A DNA stretch of 64,000 bases, taken from assembly GCA_958295905.1 (NCBI GenBank), contig OY282382.1, forward strand, positions 1 through 64,000. Direction: 5' to 3'. A program made the translations under genes and the position numbers. The notes under the pieces are model-generated. The model was not told where the DNA came from. It ran no database searches and saw only the letters and a program-made list of their open reading frames with translations. How positions within the stretch are numbered: position 1 is the first letter of the stretch; every line of letters starts with the position of its first letter. This DNA comes from an uncultured Vicinamibacterales bacterium (lineage in GTDB: Bacteria; Acidobacteriota; Vicinamibacteria; Vicinamibacterales; UBA8438). This document shows positions 27,452 to 38,389 of this stretch, one piece after another.

Positions 27452-27620
27452 ATGGCTTGGCAGCCCGTGGCAAAACTCCGCGGCGCGCCAGAACTGGCCG
27501 GCGGTGGCGCGGAAACGGCTCGGATCGGTCAGATTTCGGCGATTTTCGACCGCTGTACGACACGTTCTTGGGCCGAGTACGGCCCCGGCCGGATGCAGCA
27601 CAACTTCTGCCACACGGACT
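27452..27620 (-). repeat. Dispersed repeat family D, copy 2 (inverted)
   Basis: Reverse complement of 9968-10140 with small indels; shared blocks include CCGGCCGGTGGCGG-like and GCGGCGCGCCAGAACTGGCC sequence and TACGGCCCCGGCCGGATGCA. Confidence 0.8.
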
Positions 27621-27672
27621 GTTGGGAACAGTGTGAAACTGCCTTGGCGGATTCCGGGCCTGGATTCTGAAG

Positions 27673-27853
27673 CGCTGTCCACGACCAAGGCGGCCAGAGT
27701 CCTCGGCGTCAAGCCCGCGCAGGTTGGCAAGATGCTCCGCCCCGAGAAGGCGCGGTAGGGAGACGGTGCTTGCTCTACCTGCTCGACGCCAACGTCCTTA
27801 TCGATGCGAACCGCGCCTATCACCATTCATCCGCGATGATAAAATTCCTTTGA
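27673..27853 (+). pseudogene. Remnants of an antitoxin and a PIN (DUF4411-like) toxin
   Basis: LSTTKAARVLGVKPAQVGKM looks like the C-terminal half of a helix-turn-helix antitoxin (27673-27758). From TTG 27770 a frame reads LLYLLDANVLIDANRAYHH, the start of a PIN toxin of the DUF4411 type, and stops after 27 residues at 27853, where its TGA overlaps the vapB start codon. Confidence 0.5.
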
Positions 27854-28152
27854 TGAGAACTACGATCGACATCCCGGAGCATCTGCTCCGACACGCGAAG
27901 GCCCAGGCCGCTCTGCAGGGGCTGCGCCTCAAGGACATCGTGCGTGATGCGCTGCAACGTCACTTGGCGGATGCGGGAGACTTGCGCGAGCCGGCCAGGG
28001 CGTCGACGCTCGACGTGCAGGAGCTCGGTACAGGTTGTGTGTTCCCGCTCATTACCGGCGCGACGGGTCCCGTTCTCAGCCAACTGAGAGGTGGCAACGC
28101 GCAGCGGCTGCTCGACGAGGATGACGTCGACCGTGAAGTCCATTCTCGCTGA
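27853..28152 (+). CDS. vapB: VapB-type ribbon-helix-helix antitoxin
   Basis: A 99-residue protein starting MRTTIDIPEHLLRHAKAQAA, the ribbon-helix-helix DNA-binding start of DUF2191/VapB antitoxins, followed by LQGLRLKDIVRDALQRHLAD. The less ordered C-terminal half should bind and inhibit the VapC toxin next to it. Its end overlaps the vapC start by about 20 bp, so the two are coupled. VapB-VapC complexes usually repress their own promoter. The start codon overlaps the stop of a broken PIN fragment (TGATG). Confidence 0.8.
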   Translation: MRTTIDIPEHLLRHAKAQAALQGLRLKDIVRDALQRHLADAGDLREPARASTLDVQELGTGCVFPLITGATGPVLSQLRGGNAQRLLDEDDVDREVHSR

Positions 28153-28549
28153 CGTCAACGTCTGGCTGGCCACTTTGGTAGCGACGCACCCCCATCACGA
28201 GGCAGCAACCCGGTGGTGGCGGGCGGAAGTCGTTCCCGTCGGGGATTACGTTGCCTTCTGCCGGCTCACACAACTCGGTCTTTTGCGGTTGCTGTCGAAC
28301 GAGCGCGTGATGGGTCCGAACCGCATGGACCACGTGCGGGCGTGGACCACGGTGCGCGAAGTCGCGGCTCAGGCGAATGTCCAGTTTCTGGAGGAACCCA
28401 CCGGTATCGACGAGCAACTGCCTCTGTGCCCGCGACGCGGGTCGTCGCCCAGCTTCTGGTCGGATGCCTATCTCGTGGCGTTCGCGCTCACCGGGCGGCA
28501 TCGCATCGCAACGTTCGATCGTGGGGTTCCGGCGATTCGACGGGCTTGA
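28133..28549 (+). CDS. vapC: VapC-type PIN toxin
   Basis: A 138-residue PIN ribonuclease if the GTG at 28133 is used (MKSILADVNVWLATLVATHP); an ATG at 28121 is possible. Acidic residues: Asp7 in LADVNVWLA, Glu in HHEAATRWW, then FWSDAYLVAFAL and ATFDRGV. CRLTQLGLLRLLSNERVMG is typical of the VapC group that targets tRNA or rRNA. It is paired with the overlapping vapB. Unlike the three other PIN remnants nearby, this pair is intact. Confidence 0.8.
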   Translation: MKSILADVNVWLATLVATHPHHEAATRWWRAEVVPVGDYVAFCRLTQLGLLRLLSNERVMGPNRMDHVRAWTTVREVAAQANVQFLEEPTGIDEQLPLCPRRGSSPSFWSDAYLVAFALTGRHRIATFDRGVPAIRRA

Positions 28550-28619
28550 CCTCATTCTGCTGGGCTCGGCGCCGCGCACCGGCGCGAAGTCCACCGACTG
28601 AGATCCGGCCGGCGGCGGC

Positions 28620-28796
28620 ATGAATCCTGACCGCGTCATCGTAGTGGACGCGATCCGAAAGACGTACCGCCCCACCGTCGCAGCGGACGATGTCTCCTTC
28701 ACGGCGCGGCGGGATCTTCGGCCTCATCGGACCGAACGGCACCGGGAAGACCAGCACGATGGAGCGCGTCGAGGGGCTGCGCGCCCCGAACGCCGG
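28620..28796 (+). pseudogene. ABC transporter ATPase, N-terminal fragment
   Basis: VIVVDAIRKTYRPTVAADDV and SFTARR open a drug-export-type ATPase; after a one-base shift near 28700 the next frame gives IFGLIGPNGTGKTSTMERVE (Walker A GPNGTGKTS) and GLRAPNAG, then stops being coding. The signature and Walker B are absent. The break falls at repeat sequence and the facing katG terminator. Confidence 0.7.
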
Positions 28797-28842
28797 CCGG
28801 ATGCCGCCCGACCAACCCTCCCGCGAGTCGGCGCCTCCCGCA

Positions 28843-28874
28843 GGAGTCCGCGCCGTGGAAACGGCGCGGACTCC
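28843..28874 (-). terminator. Perfect 14-bp hairpin (family H) after katG
   Basis: GGAGTCCGCGCCGT and ACGGCGCGGACTCC form a perfect 14-bp stem around a 4-nt loop, 9 bp past the katG stop. Position suggests a terminator or 3' stabiliser. It is the most perfect copy of a dispersed hairpin family. Confidence 0.7.
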
Positions 28875-28883
28875 CGGCCGAGT

Positions 28884-31578
<2,695 letters not shown>

Positions 31579-31625
31579 AGCGTTGAGTCAAACACTTATT
31601 CTGGATTCAGTCAAGTATTGGGTTT
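31579..31625 (-). promoter_or_regulatory. Putative furA-katG promoter/operator
   Basis: An AT-rich stretch in an otherwise GC-rich region directly precedes the regulator's GTG. On the coding strand it reads AATACTTGACTGAATCCAGA followed by ATAAGTGTTTGACTC: two TTGACT hexamers 17 bp apart, the first a good -35 with AAGTGT as a weak -10. Autoregulation by the Fur protein is likely; the exact operator is not defined. Confidence 0.5.
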
Positions 31626-31791
31626 GATCCAGCGCGATCGGCGCGGCGACCCGCCGAACGCGCCCCCCTCGGCGGGCGGCCCGGCGTCCCGGGGCGGGAG
31701 TCGCCGCCGCCGGGCCAGCGACCCGCCGAACGCCGCGCGCATCTCCGCCCGGTTCCAGTGCGGAAGGGCGCCGGGCCGTCCGGCGCGGCCG

Positions 31792-32940
31792 TCACTCGAT
31801 GGCGTCGAGAAGGGCGGCGGTGTCGTCCGCGTCGTTGTAGAGGTGCGGTGCGACGCGGACGGCGTCGCCGCGGAACGACACCGCCACCTGCCGCTCGTGG
31901 AGGCGCTCGACGAGACGCGGCCGGTCGACGGCGTCCCGCACCCGCACCCCGAAAAGATGGCCGCCGCGCCAGCGCGGATCCTCGACCCAGTGTCCGCGCT
32001 CGCGCAGGGTCCGGGTCAGAGGCCCGGTCAGCGCGCGGCAGTAGTCCTGGATGGCGGGGACCGTCCACTCGAGGACGAGTTCGAGGGCCGCCGCGAGCAT
32101 GGGCAGAAGCACGAAGTTCGAGCGTTCGCCGACGTCGTACCGGAGGGCCGCCGGCTGGTACTCGTCCCGGTAGCGGACGAGCCCGGCGAACGCCTCGCTG
32201 CCGCGCCGGGTTATCCAGTTCTCCTCGATCGGCGTACCCTCGTCGAAGGCGGGTCCGTAGCAGGCCAGCCCCATCGAGTAGGGGCCGAGCAGCCACTTGT
32301 AGCCGGCGCAGACGAGGGCGTCGGGACGGACGCGCCGGACGTCGAACGGCATCGCCCCCACCGACTGGGTGCCGTCGACGGCGAGCAGGGCGCCGCAGTC
32401 GCGGGCGCGCTCCCCGACCCGATCGAGGTCGAACAGCGTGCCGTCGGCCCAGTGCACGTGGGGCACGGAGACGAGGGCGGTGCGCCGGTCGATGCTCGAG
32501 AGCAGCCGGATGTTCCACTCCAGGGCGCGGCCCCGGGCGTCCCACGGCGGCGCCTCGATGGTGCGCAGCTCGAGACCGCGCTCGGCGCACAGGCGTCGCC
32601 AGACGTAGACGTTGCTCGGGAACTGCTCCTCGAGGATGACGATGTTGTCGCCGCGCGAGGCGGGGACGTTGCGGGCGACGTTGGCCAGTCCGTACGATAC
32701 CGAGGGAACGATGGCCACGCGTTTCGGATCGGGGGCGTTGACGACCCGGGAGAACAGGCAGCGCAGGCGGTCGCTCTCGTCGAAGAAATCTTCCGGACGG
32801 ATCAGGTGCGGGGCCATCCGCCGGTCGATACCCTGAATGCCGGCAGCGCGGACGGCGGCGGCGAGCGGCGCCATGTACGCGCAGTTCAGGTAGTGGGCCC
32901 CGGCGGGCAACATGAAGTGGGAGCGCTGGCAGGAGAGCAT
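31792..32940 (-). CDS. Class V PLP-dependent aminotransferase-family protein
   Basis: A 382-residue fold-type I PLP enzyme. The PLP Lys is in VCAGYKWLLGPYSMGLACYG, the Asp that holds the pyridine nitrogen in LLAVDGTQSVGAMPFDVRRV, with SVPHVHWADGTLFDLDRVGE before it and FPSNVYVWRRL near the N-terminus. This pattern fits the cysteine desulfurase/isopenicillin epimerase-like class V group. The substrate is unknown. It is a single gene; the start MLSCQRSHFMLPAGAHYLNC fits the family, with repeat sequence immediately upstream. Confidence 0.85.
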   Translation of the reverse strand: MLSCQRSHFMLPAGAHYLNCAYMAPLAAAVRAAGIQGIDRRMAPHLIRPEDFFDESDRLRCLFSRVVNAPDPKRVAIVPSVSYGLANVARNVPASRGDNIVILEEQFPSNVYVWRRLCAERGLELRTIEAPPWDARGRALEWNIRLLSSIDRRTALVSVPHVHWADGTLFDLDRVGERARDCGALLAVDGTQSVGAMPFDVRRVRPDALVCAGYKWLLGPYSMGLACYGPAFDEGTPIEENWITRRGSEAFAGLVRYRDEYQPAALRYDVGERSNFVLLPMLAAALELVLEWTVPAIQDYCRALTGPLTRTLRERGHWVEDPRWRGGHLFGVRVRDAVDRPRLVERLHERQVAVSFRGDAVRVAPHLYNDADDTAALLDAIE

Positions 32941-32948
32941 GGCGTAGC

Positions 32949-33030
32949 CCGGAAATCGTCGCCTGCGGCTCCGATGGCCGCCCAACCAACCCTAACAGGA
33001 GTCCGCGACGTGCTACGCCGCTGACGCCTG
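32949..33030 (-). repeat. Family G module joined to a family H half-site
   Basis: CCGGAAATCGTCGCCTGCGG and CCGCCCAACCAACC (family G) are followed by AGGAGTCCGCGACGTGCTAC (degenerate family H). Related copies: 10287-10396, 22546-22745 and 55624-55690. Confidence 0.7.
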
Positions 33031-33199
33031 CCCCGGAAAGCGCCGCCTGTCGCCCCGCCGATTTCGGCGGAGCGCAGCCCGTGATTCCCTTGCGGGAACG
33101 CCGGAAACACGGCAAAGTACCTGTCAGAGCCCTGATCCGAGTATAGACAGAGCCGGCTGACCCCCACAAGGGGCGGGGCCGGCCCGAGAGGGAGGAGGC

Positions 33200-33862
33200 G
33201 TGGGCATCGACGCGTCGCTGAAGACGGGAGACCGCCGGCTGCTGGCCCTCGTCGATGCCGCGGCGGGCCGGGCGCGGGCGGCGGCGGGGGCCCATCTCGT
33301 CTGCCGGTCCGGATGCTCCCCGTGCTGCTTCGGCCCGTTCGCCATCACCCGGCTCGATGCCTGGCGCCTCCAAGACGGGCTGCGCAGGCTGGACGAGACC
33401 GAGCCGGAGCGGGCCGCCGCCGTCCACCGGCGGGCTGCCGCGGCGGTGACGCGGCAGACGCCCGCCTTCGGGGCCGGCCCGGCGGGCATCTTCGCCACCG
33501 AAGCCGAGGAAAAGCGGTTCTACGAGACCTTCGCGTCGGACCCCTGCCCCGCGCTCGACCCCGACAGCGGCGCCTGCACGGTCTACCCGTGGCGCCCCGT
33601 CGCCTGCCGAACCCACGGCCCCCCGATGCGGATCGGCGGCGACGACCGTCCGCCCTGTCCGCTCTGCTTCAAGGAGGCGTCCCCCGAAGAGGTCGAAGCG
33701 GCCCGCCAGACGATCGAGGCGGGCGACGTGGAGGACCCGTTGATCGACCAAGCAGAGCGGGAAACCGGCCGGCGGGGGATGACGACCGTCGCCTTCGCCA
33801 TCGCCGCCGCACCAGCCGATCGCGATGAAGGACAGGCTCCGCGCGACGACCGATCCGTCTGA
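33200..33862 (+). CDS. YkgJ-family cysteine-cluster protein
   Basis: A 220-residue protein from a GTG start. The cysteine pattern matches YkgJ/UPF0153: CRSGCSPCC near residue 35, CPALDPDSGACTVYPWRPVACRTHG in the middle, and CPLC near 155. The family is predicted to bind a metal or Fe-S centre; its role is unknown. The last 25 or so codons overlap a facing PIN fragment. Alternative start sites are possible because the N-terminal 30 residues are not conserved. Confidence 0.8.
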   Translation: MGIDASLKTGDRRLLALVDAAAGRARAAAGAHLVCRSGCSPCCFGPFAITRLDAWRLQDGLRRLDETEPERAAAVHRRAAAAVTRQTPAFGAGPAGIFATEAEEKRFYETFASDPCPALDPDSGACTVYPWRPVACRTHGPPMRIGGDDRPPCPLCFKEASPEEVEAARQTIEAGDVEDPLIDQAERETGRRGMTTVAFAIAAAPADRDEGQAPRDDRSV

Positions 33863-33867
33863 CGGCG

Positions 33868-33954
33868 AATCCGATCCTGAATCCAGGACAGGACGCCGCG
33901 GTGCGGGTTCGGACGCCGCAACTCGGAGACGATGTTGGTGTCGAGCAGATACAC
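33868..33954 (-). pseudogene. VapC-type PIN toxin, 5' fragment
   Basis: Only the first 27-29 residues remain (MYLLDTNIVSELRRPNPHRG, VLSWIQD). The rest is cut off where the ykgJ-like gene ends. It starts 3 bp after the antitoxin gene, so this was a toxin-antitoxin pair that has lost its toxin. Confidence 0.75.
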
Positions 33955-33957
33955 CGT

Positions 33958-34221
33958 CTACTCGAAGTGCGGCGCGGTGCGGCGCCGGAGCGTGGGACGC
34001 GGCGGGGTCAGTGCGTCGGTGCGGGCCTCGGGCGCCAGCAACAGTTCCTTGAGGTTGCGTCTCGCATTCCGTTCGAGCCGCCGCCACTGATCGATGGAAA
34101 CGAGCACCGCCGTCTCGACGCCGCGTCTGGTCACGATCTGCGGCCCGTCGGTGAGGCTCGTCTCGAGCAGCTCACTGAACCGGGCCTTCGCGTCCTGCAC
34201 TTGCCATCTATTGCTGTGCAT
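33958..34221 (-). CDS. Phd/YefM-family antitoxin (orphaned)
   Basis: An 87-residue Phd-type antitoxin: WQVQDAKARFSELLETSLTD is the N-terminal DNA-binding strand-helix region and GPQIVTRRGVETAVLVSIDQ the core. The C-terminal half is the toxin-binding part. The start MHSNRWQVQDAKARF is typical. Its toxin partner survives only as a short fragment directly downstream, so it may persist as a repressor or an anti-addiction remnant. Confidence 0.8.
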   Translation of the reverse strand: MHSNRWQVQDAKARFSELLETSLTDGPQIVTRRGVETAVLVSIDQWRRLERNARRNLKELLLAPEARTDALTPPRPTLRRRTAPHFE

Positions 34222-34382
34222 GTCCCGACGTTTCGTGGCGTTGGGGTGATCGGCGTCCCCGATCATGACGGTTTGGGCATGCCCCATTCCCTGCTCGACC
34301 CACCTGAACTGACCAGACAGAAGACTGGATCTGAACGACACCTGCCGTCAATCTTCCGAACGCGGCGCCAGGCCTGACGCCG

Positions 34383-35969
34383 TCAGTCGACGCCGAACGC
34401 GAGCAGGACGTTGCCGGGCCGGCCGCCGAACGCGGCGTAGCCGGAGTTGACGTAGACCATGCCGCCGACGACCACCGGGCCGGGGCCGTTGATCGACCCG
34501 CCCCGGGCCGCGACGCCGTTCACCGTGTCGTACTCGCCGTTGGTGTCGAACTCCCAGAGGACCGACCCGTCCTCGGTATCGTAGGCGCGGAACAGGCCGT
34601 CGTAGGCGCCGGAGAAGACGGCGCCCGGAATCGCGGTGATCGCGGCCAGCAGCGCGGGGCTGCACCCCCCGCAGACCGGCTCGTGCGGCTCGGCGTACCA
34701 GACGAGCTCGCCGGTGCGCAGGCGGACCGCGGCCAGGCCCCCCGGCTCCGGCGTCAGGTAGTCCGAGTTGGCGAAGTACGCCTTCTCCGCGTCGACCGCG
34801 AAGCCCCACTCGATGCCGCCGAGCAGGCTCCCCACCCCAACCTGATACCGCCAGACGACGGCACCGCCGCGGTCCGGATCGAGACCGTAGCCGAGCCCGG
34901 CCTTCTGACCGACGACCAGCAGGTCGCGGCCGGCGGCCATCGTCACCAGCACCGGAGACGCCCCGAAGTCGAAATCGGGGCCGTCGTCCTCCGGACAGTT
35001 CGGGTTGTCTCCGCCGCAGTTGAGGATGAACGCGTCGTCCGGCGTGAACTGGTTCGTCCACCGGACCGCGCCGGTGTCGAGGTCGAACGCGATGATCGCG
35101 TCGCTCGTGGCGGCGGCGGGCTCGGTGTAGGCGTTCCCGGTCGCGGCGTAGAGGAGCCCGCGCTGCGCATCGACGGTCGGAGCCGACCACACCGCCGCGC
35201 CGGACGGCCCCATGAGGGAGGCGCCGTCCGGGTTGCTCCCGCGCGGCCGCGGCGTCTCCGGAATGGTGTAGCTCTGCCAAATCAATTCGCCGGTCGACGC
35301 CTCGAGGGCGGCGATGCTCCCGCGGAACGTGCAGCAGGGATACCGGGGGTCGGCGGCCAGCAGCTCCTCCAGGGAAGATACGGGCACGTAGAGCCGGCCT
35401 TCGTGCAGCACCGGCGCCCCGGTGATGCGGGCTCCGGGATGGGCCTCCACGTCCCGGCGCCAGATCTCGGCACCGGTCGCCGCGTCGAGCGCGTAGACGT
35501 TTGCGCCGAAGTCGCCGAAGAAGAGCGCGTGCCGGCCGTCCGCGAGGCGGGTCACGGTCATGGCGCTGCGTACGCCGCTCTCGGCGTCGAACGACCAGTG
35601 GGTGCAGCCGGTCCCGGCGTCGAGCGCGTAGACCACGCCCCGCTCGCTGGCGACGAACAGGCGTCCGCCCACCACCGTCGGCTGCGACTGCGCGGTCGCG
35701 GAGCGCGGGTAGCCGAACGCCCACTTGAGGCGCAGGCGCGGAACGTCCCCCGCCGCGAGCCCCGCGCGCTCGGCCGGCTGGAAGCGCGCGTTGGTCACGC
35801 CCGCGCCCCAGCCGTTCCAACGGGGACCGCCGTCCAGCCCCGGCCATTCCGCCGGCGACGATGCGGCGCAGGCGCCGTCCGCGCGCGTCTGGCCGGCCGC
35901 CGTCCCGGCCGCGGCCGTGAGGGCCCATACCCCGGCAAGGGCTACGGCAACCGCGGGAGATCTGCGCAT
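34383..35969 (-). CDS. Secreted PQQ-type beta-propeller protein
   Basis: A 528-residue exported protein (signal MRRSPAVAVALAGVWALTAA, cleaved near AAG-QT) made of PQQ-like propeller blades: GGRLFVASERGVVYALDAGT, GANVYALDAATGAEIWRRDV, GSIAALEASTGELIWQSYTI, AIIAFDLDTGAVRWTNQFTP, GGLAAVRLRTGELVWYAEPH and GLFRAYDTEDGSVLWEFDTN. A vicinal CC (CCTFRG) and CGGCSP resemble polyvinyl-alcohol dehydrogenase-like quinoproteins. An attached cytochrome c domain is not seen. The start at the signal peptide is preferred over an upstream Met in repeat DNA. Confidence 0.85.
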   Translation of the reverse strand: MRRSPAVAVALAGVWALTAAAGTAAGQTRADGACAASSPAEWPGLDGGPRWNGWGAGVTNARFQPAERAGLAAGDVPRLRLKWAFGYPRSATAQSQPTVVGGRLFVASERGVVYALDAGTGCTHWSFDAESGVRSAMTVTRLADGRHALFFGDFGANVYALDAATGAEIWRRDVEAHPGARITGAPVLHEGRLYVPVSSLEELLAADPRYPCCTFRGSIAALEASTGELIWQSYTIPETPRPRGSNPDGASLMGPSGAAVWSAPTVDAQRGLLYAATGNAYTEPAAATSDAIIAFDLDTGAVRWTNQFTPDDAFILNCGGDNPNCPEDDGPDFDFGASPVLVTMAAGRDLLVVGQKAGLGYGLDPDRGGAVVWRYQVGVGSLLGGIEWGFAVDAEKAYFANSDYLTPEPGGLAAVRLRTGELVWYAEPHEPVCGGCSPALLAAITAIPGAVFSGAYDGLFRAYDTEDGSVLWEFDTNGEYDTVNGVAARGGSINGPGPVVVGGMVYVNSGYAAFGGRPGNVLLAFGVD

Positions 35970-36111
35970 CGGGACTCCTGGATTCATGGGGTGAAAGTGC
36001 GGCAAGGGGAGAATGCCGAGACTCCTTCGACGGCCCTGGGACTCCGCGCCGGACGCATCAACAGGATACTCTGTCGAGCCCGTCACCGTCGTGGCCGCGT
36101 CCTCTTTGCCC

Positions 36112-36357
36112 AGGATCATCCCGCGCTCCGCCACCGCCGTGCGCAGGCGGAATCGGGGCGGGTCCTTGGGCTCTGGACGGGCGGAATCGCGGGTCTCACG
36201 CGGCGCCGGACGGGCGGCAAGACGGCGGCGACCCCTCCGCGGGCGAAGCCGTCACCCCGGCGGCGGCGGACACGCGGCGCCGGACGGGCGGCAAGACGGC
36301 GGCGACCCCTCGAATCGGGGGCGAGCCGTCACGCGCAGTCAGCGTGGGATGCTCCTG
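36112..36357 (+). repeat. Family B inverted-repeat element, copy 1 (with inner duplication)
   Basis: Ends CAGGATCATCCCGCGCT and AGCGTGGGATGCTCCTG are inverted repeats. The interior includes CCTCGAATCGGGGGCG. A 75-bp inner part starting CACGCGGCGCCGGACGGGCG is doubled, making this copy longer than the usual 170 bp. It separates the PQQ gene (-) from the DUF6644 gene (+). Confidence 0.8.
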
Positions 36358-36450
36358 CAGGGCCTCCCGCTGCGGGCTGTCAGACTCGCGATGCTTGTAT
36401 AGAATGGCGCGACCGGCTGTCGATTCCGGCGCCCACGAGAGACCGAACCC

Positions 36451-37092
36451 ATGCGCGATTTTCTGGCCCAGGCGCTCCAGGAGAGCCCGACCCGCGATCT
36501 GATGGTGTACCTGCTCGGCAACGTGCCGGGCCTCCCTCCGATCGCCCAGTCCGTCCACATCATGGGGATCGCGGCGGTGGTCGGCTCCATCGTGATGGTC
36601 GACCTGCGGTTCCTGGGGCTCGCGCTTCGGAACCAGAACGTCAGCGAGATGATCCGCCGGCTGCTGCCCTGGACCTGGTACGCCCTGGCCGCCAACCTCG
36701 CCACCGGGCTGATCTTCGTCCTCGCGCGGCCGCTCCGCTACTTCTACAACCCCGTCGCCACGTTCAAGTTCTCGGTGCTGCTGCTGGCCGCCGCGCTGGC
36801 GTTCGTGGTCTACCGGATGAACCGGCGGGAGCACGGCTACTGGGAGCAGTCGGCCGACCGGCTGCTCGTGGCGCGGGTCATCGCCGGCGTGTCGCTCCTG
36901 CTGTGGATCGGCGTCATGCTCGGCGGGCGGTGGATCGCGTACTCCGAGTACATCACCGATCCGTTCCCGGTCCCGTTCGCCTGGGAGGAGCTGCAGGCCT
37001 ACCCGTCGATGGGTGCACGTCAGATTTGTGAGATGCCCCTCAAGCGGCCTTTGCGGCTCGTCGTTCCCAGAAATCCTCGAAGCGGCCGCTGA
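36451..37092 (+). CDS. DUF6644-type membrane protein, 3' end interrupted by IS
   Basis: About 187 native residues with four or five membrane helices: IAQSVHIMGIAAVVGSIVMV, LLPWTWYALAANLATGLIFV, FSVLLLAAALAFVVY and VIAGVSLLLWIGVMLGGRWI, ending YPSMG. At 37011 an ISKra4-type element begins and the frame continues into it to an accidental stop at 37092. The start MRDFLAQALQESPTRDLMVY fits the family. A paralogue at 42153 is hit at its other end by a related MITE. Function of the family is unknown; loss of the last few residues may or may not matter. Confidence 0.75.
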   Translation: MRDFLAQALQESPTRDLMVYLLGNVPGLPPIAQSVHIMGIAAVVGSIVMVDLRFLGLALRNQNVSEMIRRLLPWTWYALAANLATGLIFVLARPLRYFYNPVATFKFSVLLLAAALAFVVYRMNRREHGYWEQSADRLLVARVIAGVSLLLWIGVMLGGRWIAYSEYITDPFPVPFAWEELQAYPSMGARQICEMPLKRPLRLVVPRNPRSGR

Positions 37093-38389
37093 GCTTGCAG
37101 CACCGCAGGGCGATGATGGCGTTGGCGCCGGCCACCGTCCAGTGCATGCCGGCCCGCTTGAGCCGGGCGCCGATGGCGTGTTTGCATCCCGCCTCGACGA
37201 CGCCCGATGACACGCAAAGACCCCACGCGCGGAACTCCGCATAGCGCATCCGGTGGCGGTTGCGGGTCAGGTAGTCGATACACTTGCGGGCTTCATCGCA
37301 GGTCTGGCGGTGGGGGCGCAGGGCGGTCAGGACCGCCCCGATCCGCCCCGCGTCCAACTCGTCCCGCCGGTCCTTGCCCCACCGGGCGGCGAGGTCCGTG
37401 CCGGCGCCGTAGACGGCCTTGGCCACATCGCACAGATGCCCCTTGGCGTGGTAGAGGTCGACGATTTCGATGGCGCCGGGGAACTGTTCGGCGGACAGAT
37501 TCCAGATCCACTCGGCCCCGTCGCCGATGACGACGCGACGCGACGCGGTGTCGAAGCCGCGCCGCCGCGCTTCGCGGTACGCCCGTTGCGCGAACGGGGA
37601 CGGCTGCGGGTCGGCGTCGCGGCCGGCCGCGCTCTCGACCGCAGCGCTGTAGCTGACCGAACCGCGGTCCCGGACGGGCAGGCCGTCCCCGTCGCGCGTT
37701 TCCGCCGTCCACACCGTGACCAGCTTGACCTCGCGGGTCTTGGCCGAACCGTCGGGCTGCTTGCCGCGCCGCCCGGCCGTCTCGGACTTGCGCACCGGCA
37801 CCCCGGTGCCGTCCAACCCGAGGTACATCGTCGGCGCCGCGGCGGGGGCGGGTTCGACCACCCCGCGTTCGTCGGCCGCGACCGCGCATCCCAGCGCTTC
37901 GGCGGTACGCTCGACCTGCTTGGCCCCGATGCGCATCCCGGTCAAATCGCTCAACAACCCGCTCGCGTCGGCGAAGCTCCCATCCGCCGCCACCAGTCCC
38001 ACCATCCGCGTGAGGGCGGGGGACAGCGCGGTGCCGTGCAGGCCCAACGCTTGGTCCCGCGGGCACACGCCCGCGCGGCAGGCGGCGCAGTAGTAGTAGG
38101 CGCGTTCCAGCGTCACCGGCCCCAGTACGGTGCCGAACGTCTTCGGGCGGCGGCCGGCGTAGCGCGCCGTCTGTCCGCAGGCGCACACCACCGTCGGGCC
38201 GCAGGAGTCGGTGCGGTCCGCGTTCAGTTGGTGCTCTACCTCCCCCGCGGCGGCGTCGAGCACCCCGCGGCGGACGGCTTGTTCGAAGGCCTCGAAGTCC
38301 TGCCCGGACGCCCCCGGTCCGACGAGTTCGGCGATCCCGGTGGCAATCTTGAGGTTGATCCCGGCCGCGAACGCTTCCGCCGGGCCCCC
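37040..38389 (-). CDS. ISKra4-family transposase, -1 frame (orfB)
   Basis: The catalytic part of the transposase, about 449 residues when read from the shift site at 38389; an ATG-started version begins at 38263. It holds LKIATGIAELVGPGASGQDF, a zinc-ribbon-like CACGQTARYAG...YYCAACRAG, PTMYLGLDGTGVPVRKSE (catalytic Asp), VVIGDGAEWIWNLSAEQFPG, IVDLYHAKGHLCDVA and CVSSGVVEAGCKHAIGARLK (catalytic Glu). These match ISKra4. It should be made as a fusion with orfA by -1 frameshifting. Confidence 0.85.
   Translation of the reverse strand, partial: GGPAEAFAAGINLKIATGIAELVGPGASGQDFEAFEQAVRRGVLDAAAGEVEHQLNADRTDSCGPTVVCACGQTARYAGRRPKTFGTVLGPVTLERAYYYCAACRAGVCPRDQALGLHGTALSPALTRMVGLVAADGSFADASGLLSDLTGMRIGAKQVERTAEALGCAVAADERGVVEPAPAAAPTMYLGLDGTGVPVRKSETAGRRGKQPDGSAKTREVKLVTVWTAETRDGDGLPVRDRGSVSYSAAVESAAGRDADPQPSPFAQRAYREARRRGFDTASRRVVIGDGAEWIWNLSAEQFPGAIEIVDLYHAKGHLCDVAKAVYGAGTDLAARWGKDRRDELDAGRIGAVLTALRPHRQTCDEARKCIDYLTRNRHRMRYAEFRAWGLCVSSGVVEAGCKHAIGARLKRAGMHWTVAGANAIIALRCCKLSGRFEDFWERRAAKAA

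Noticed and set aside
28133-28549. Treating vapBC as part of the decayed genes around it
   Set aside because: Both frames are complete, overlap normally and retain the acidic residues and ribbon-helix-helix motif.
31607-34087. 826-codon minus-strand frame across the aminotransferase and ykgJ-like genes
   Set aside because: Same shadow pattern; the real genes in other frames show clear family motifs.
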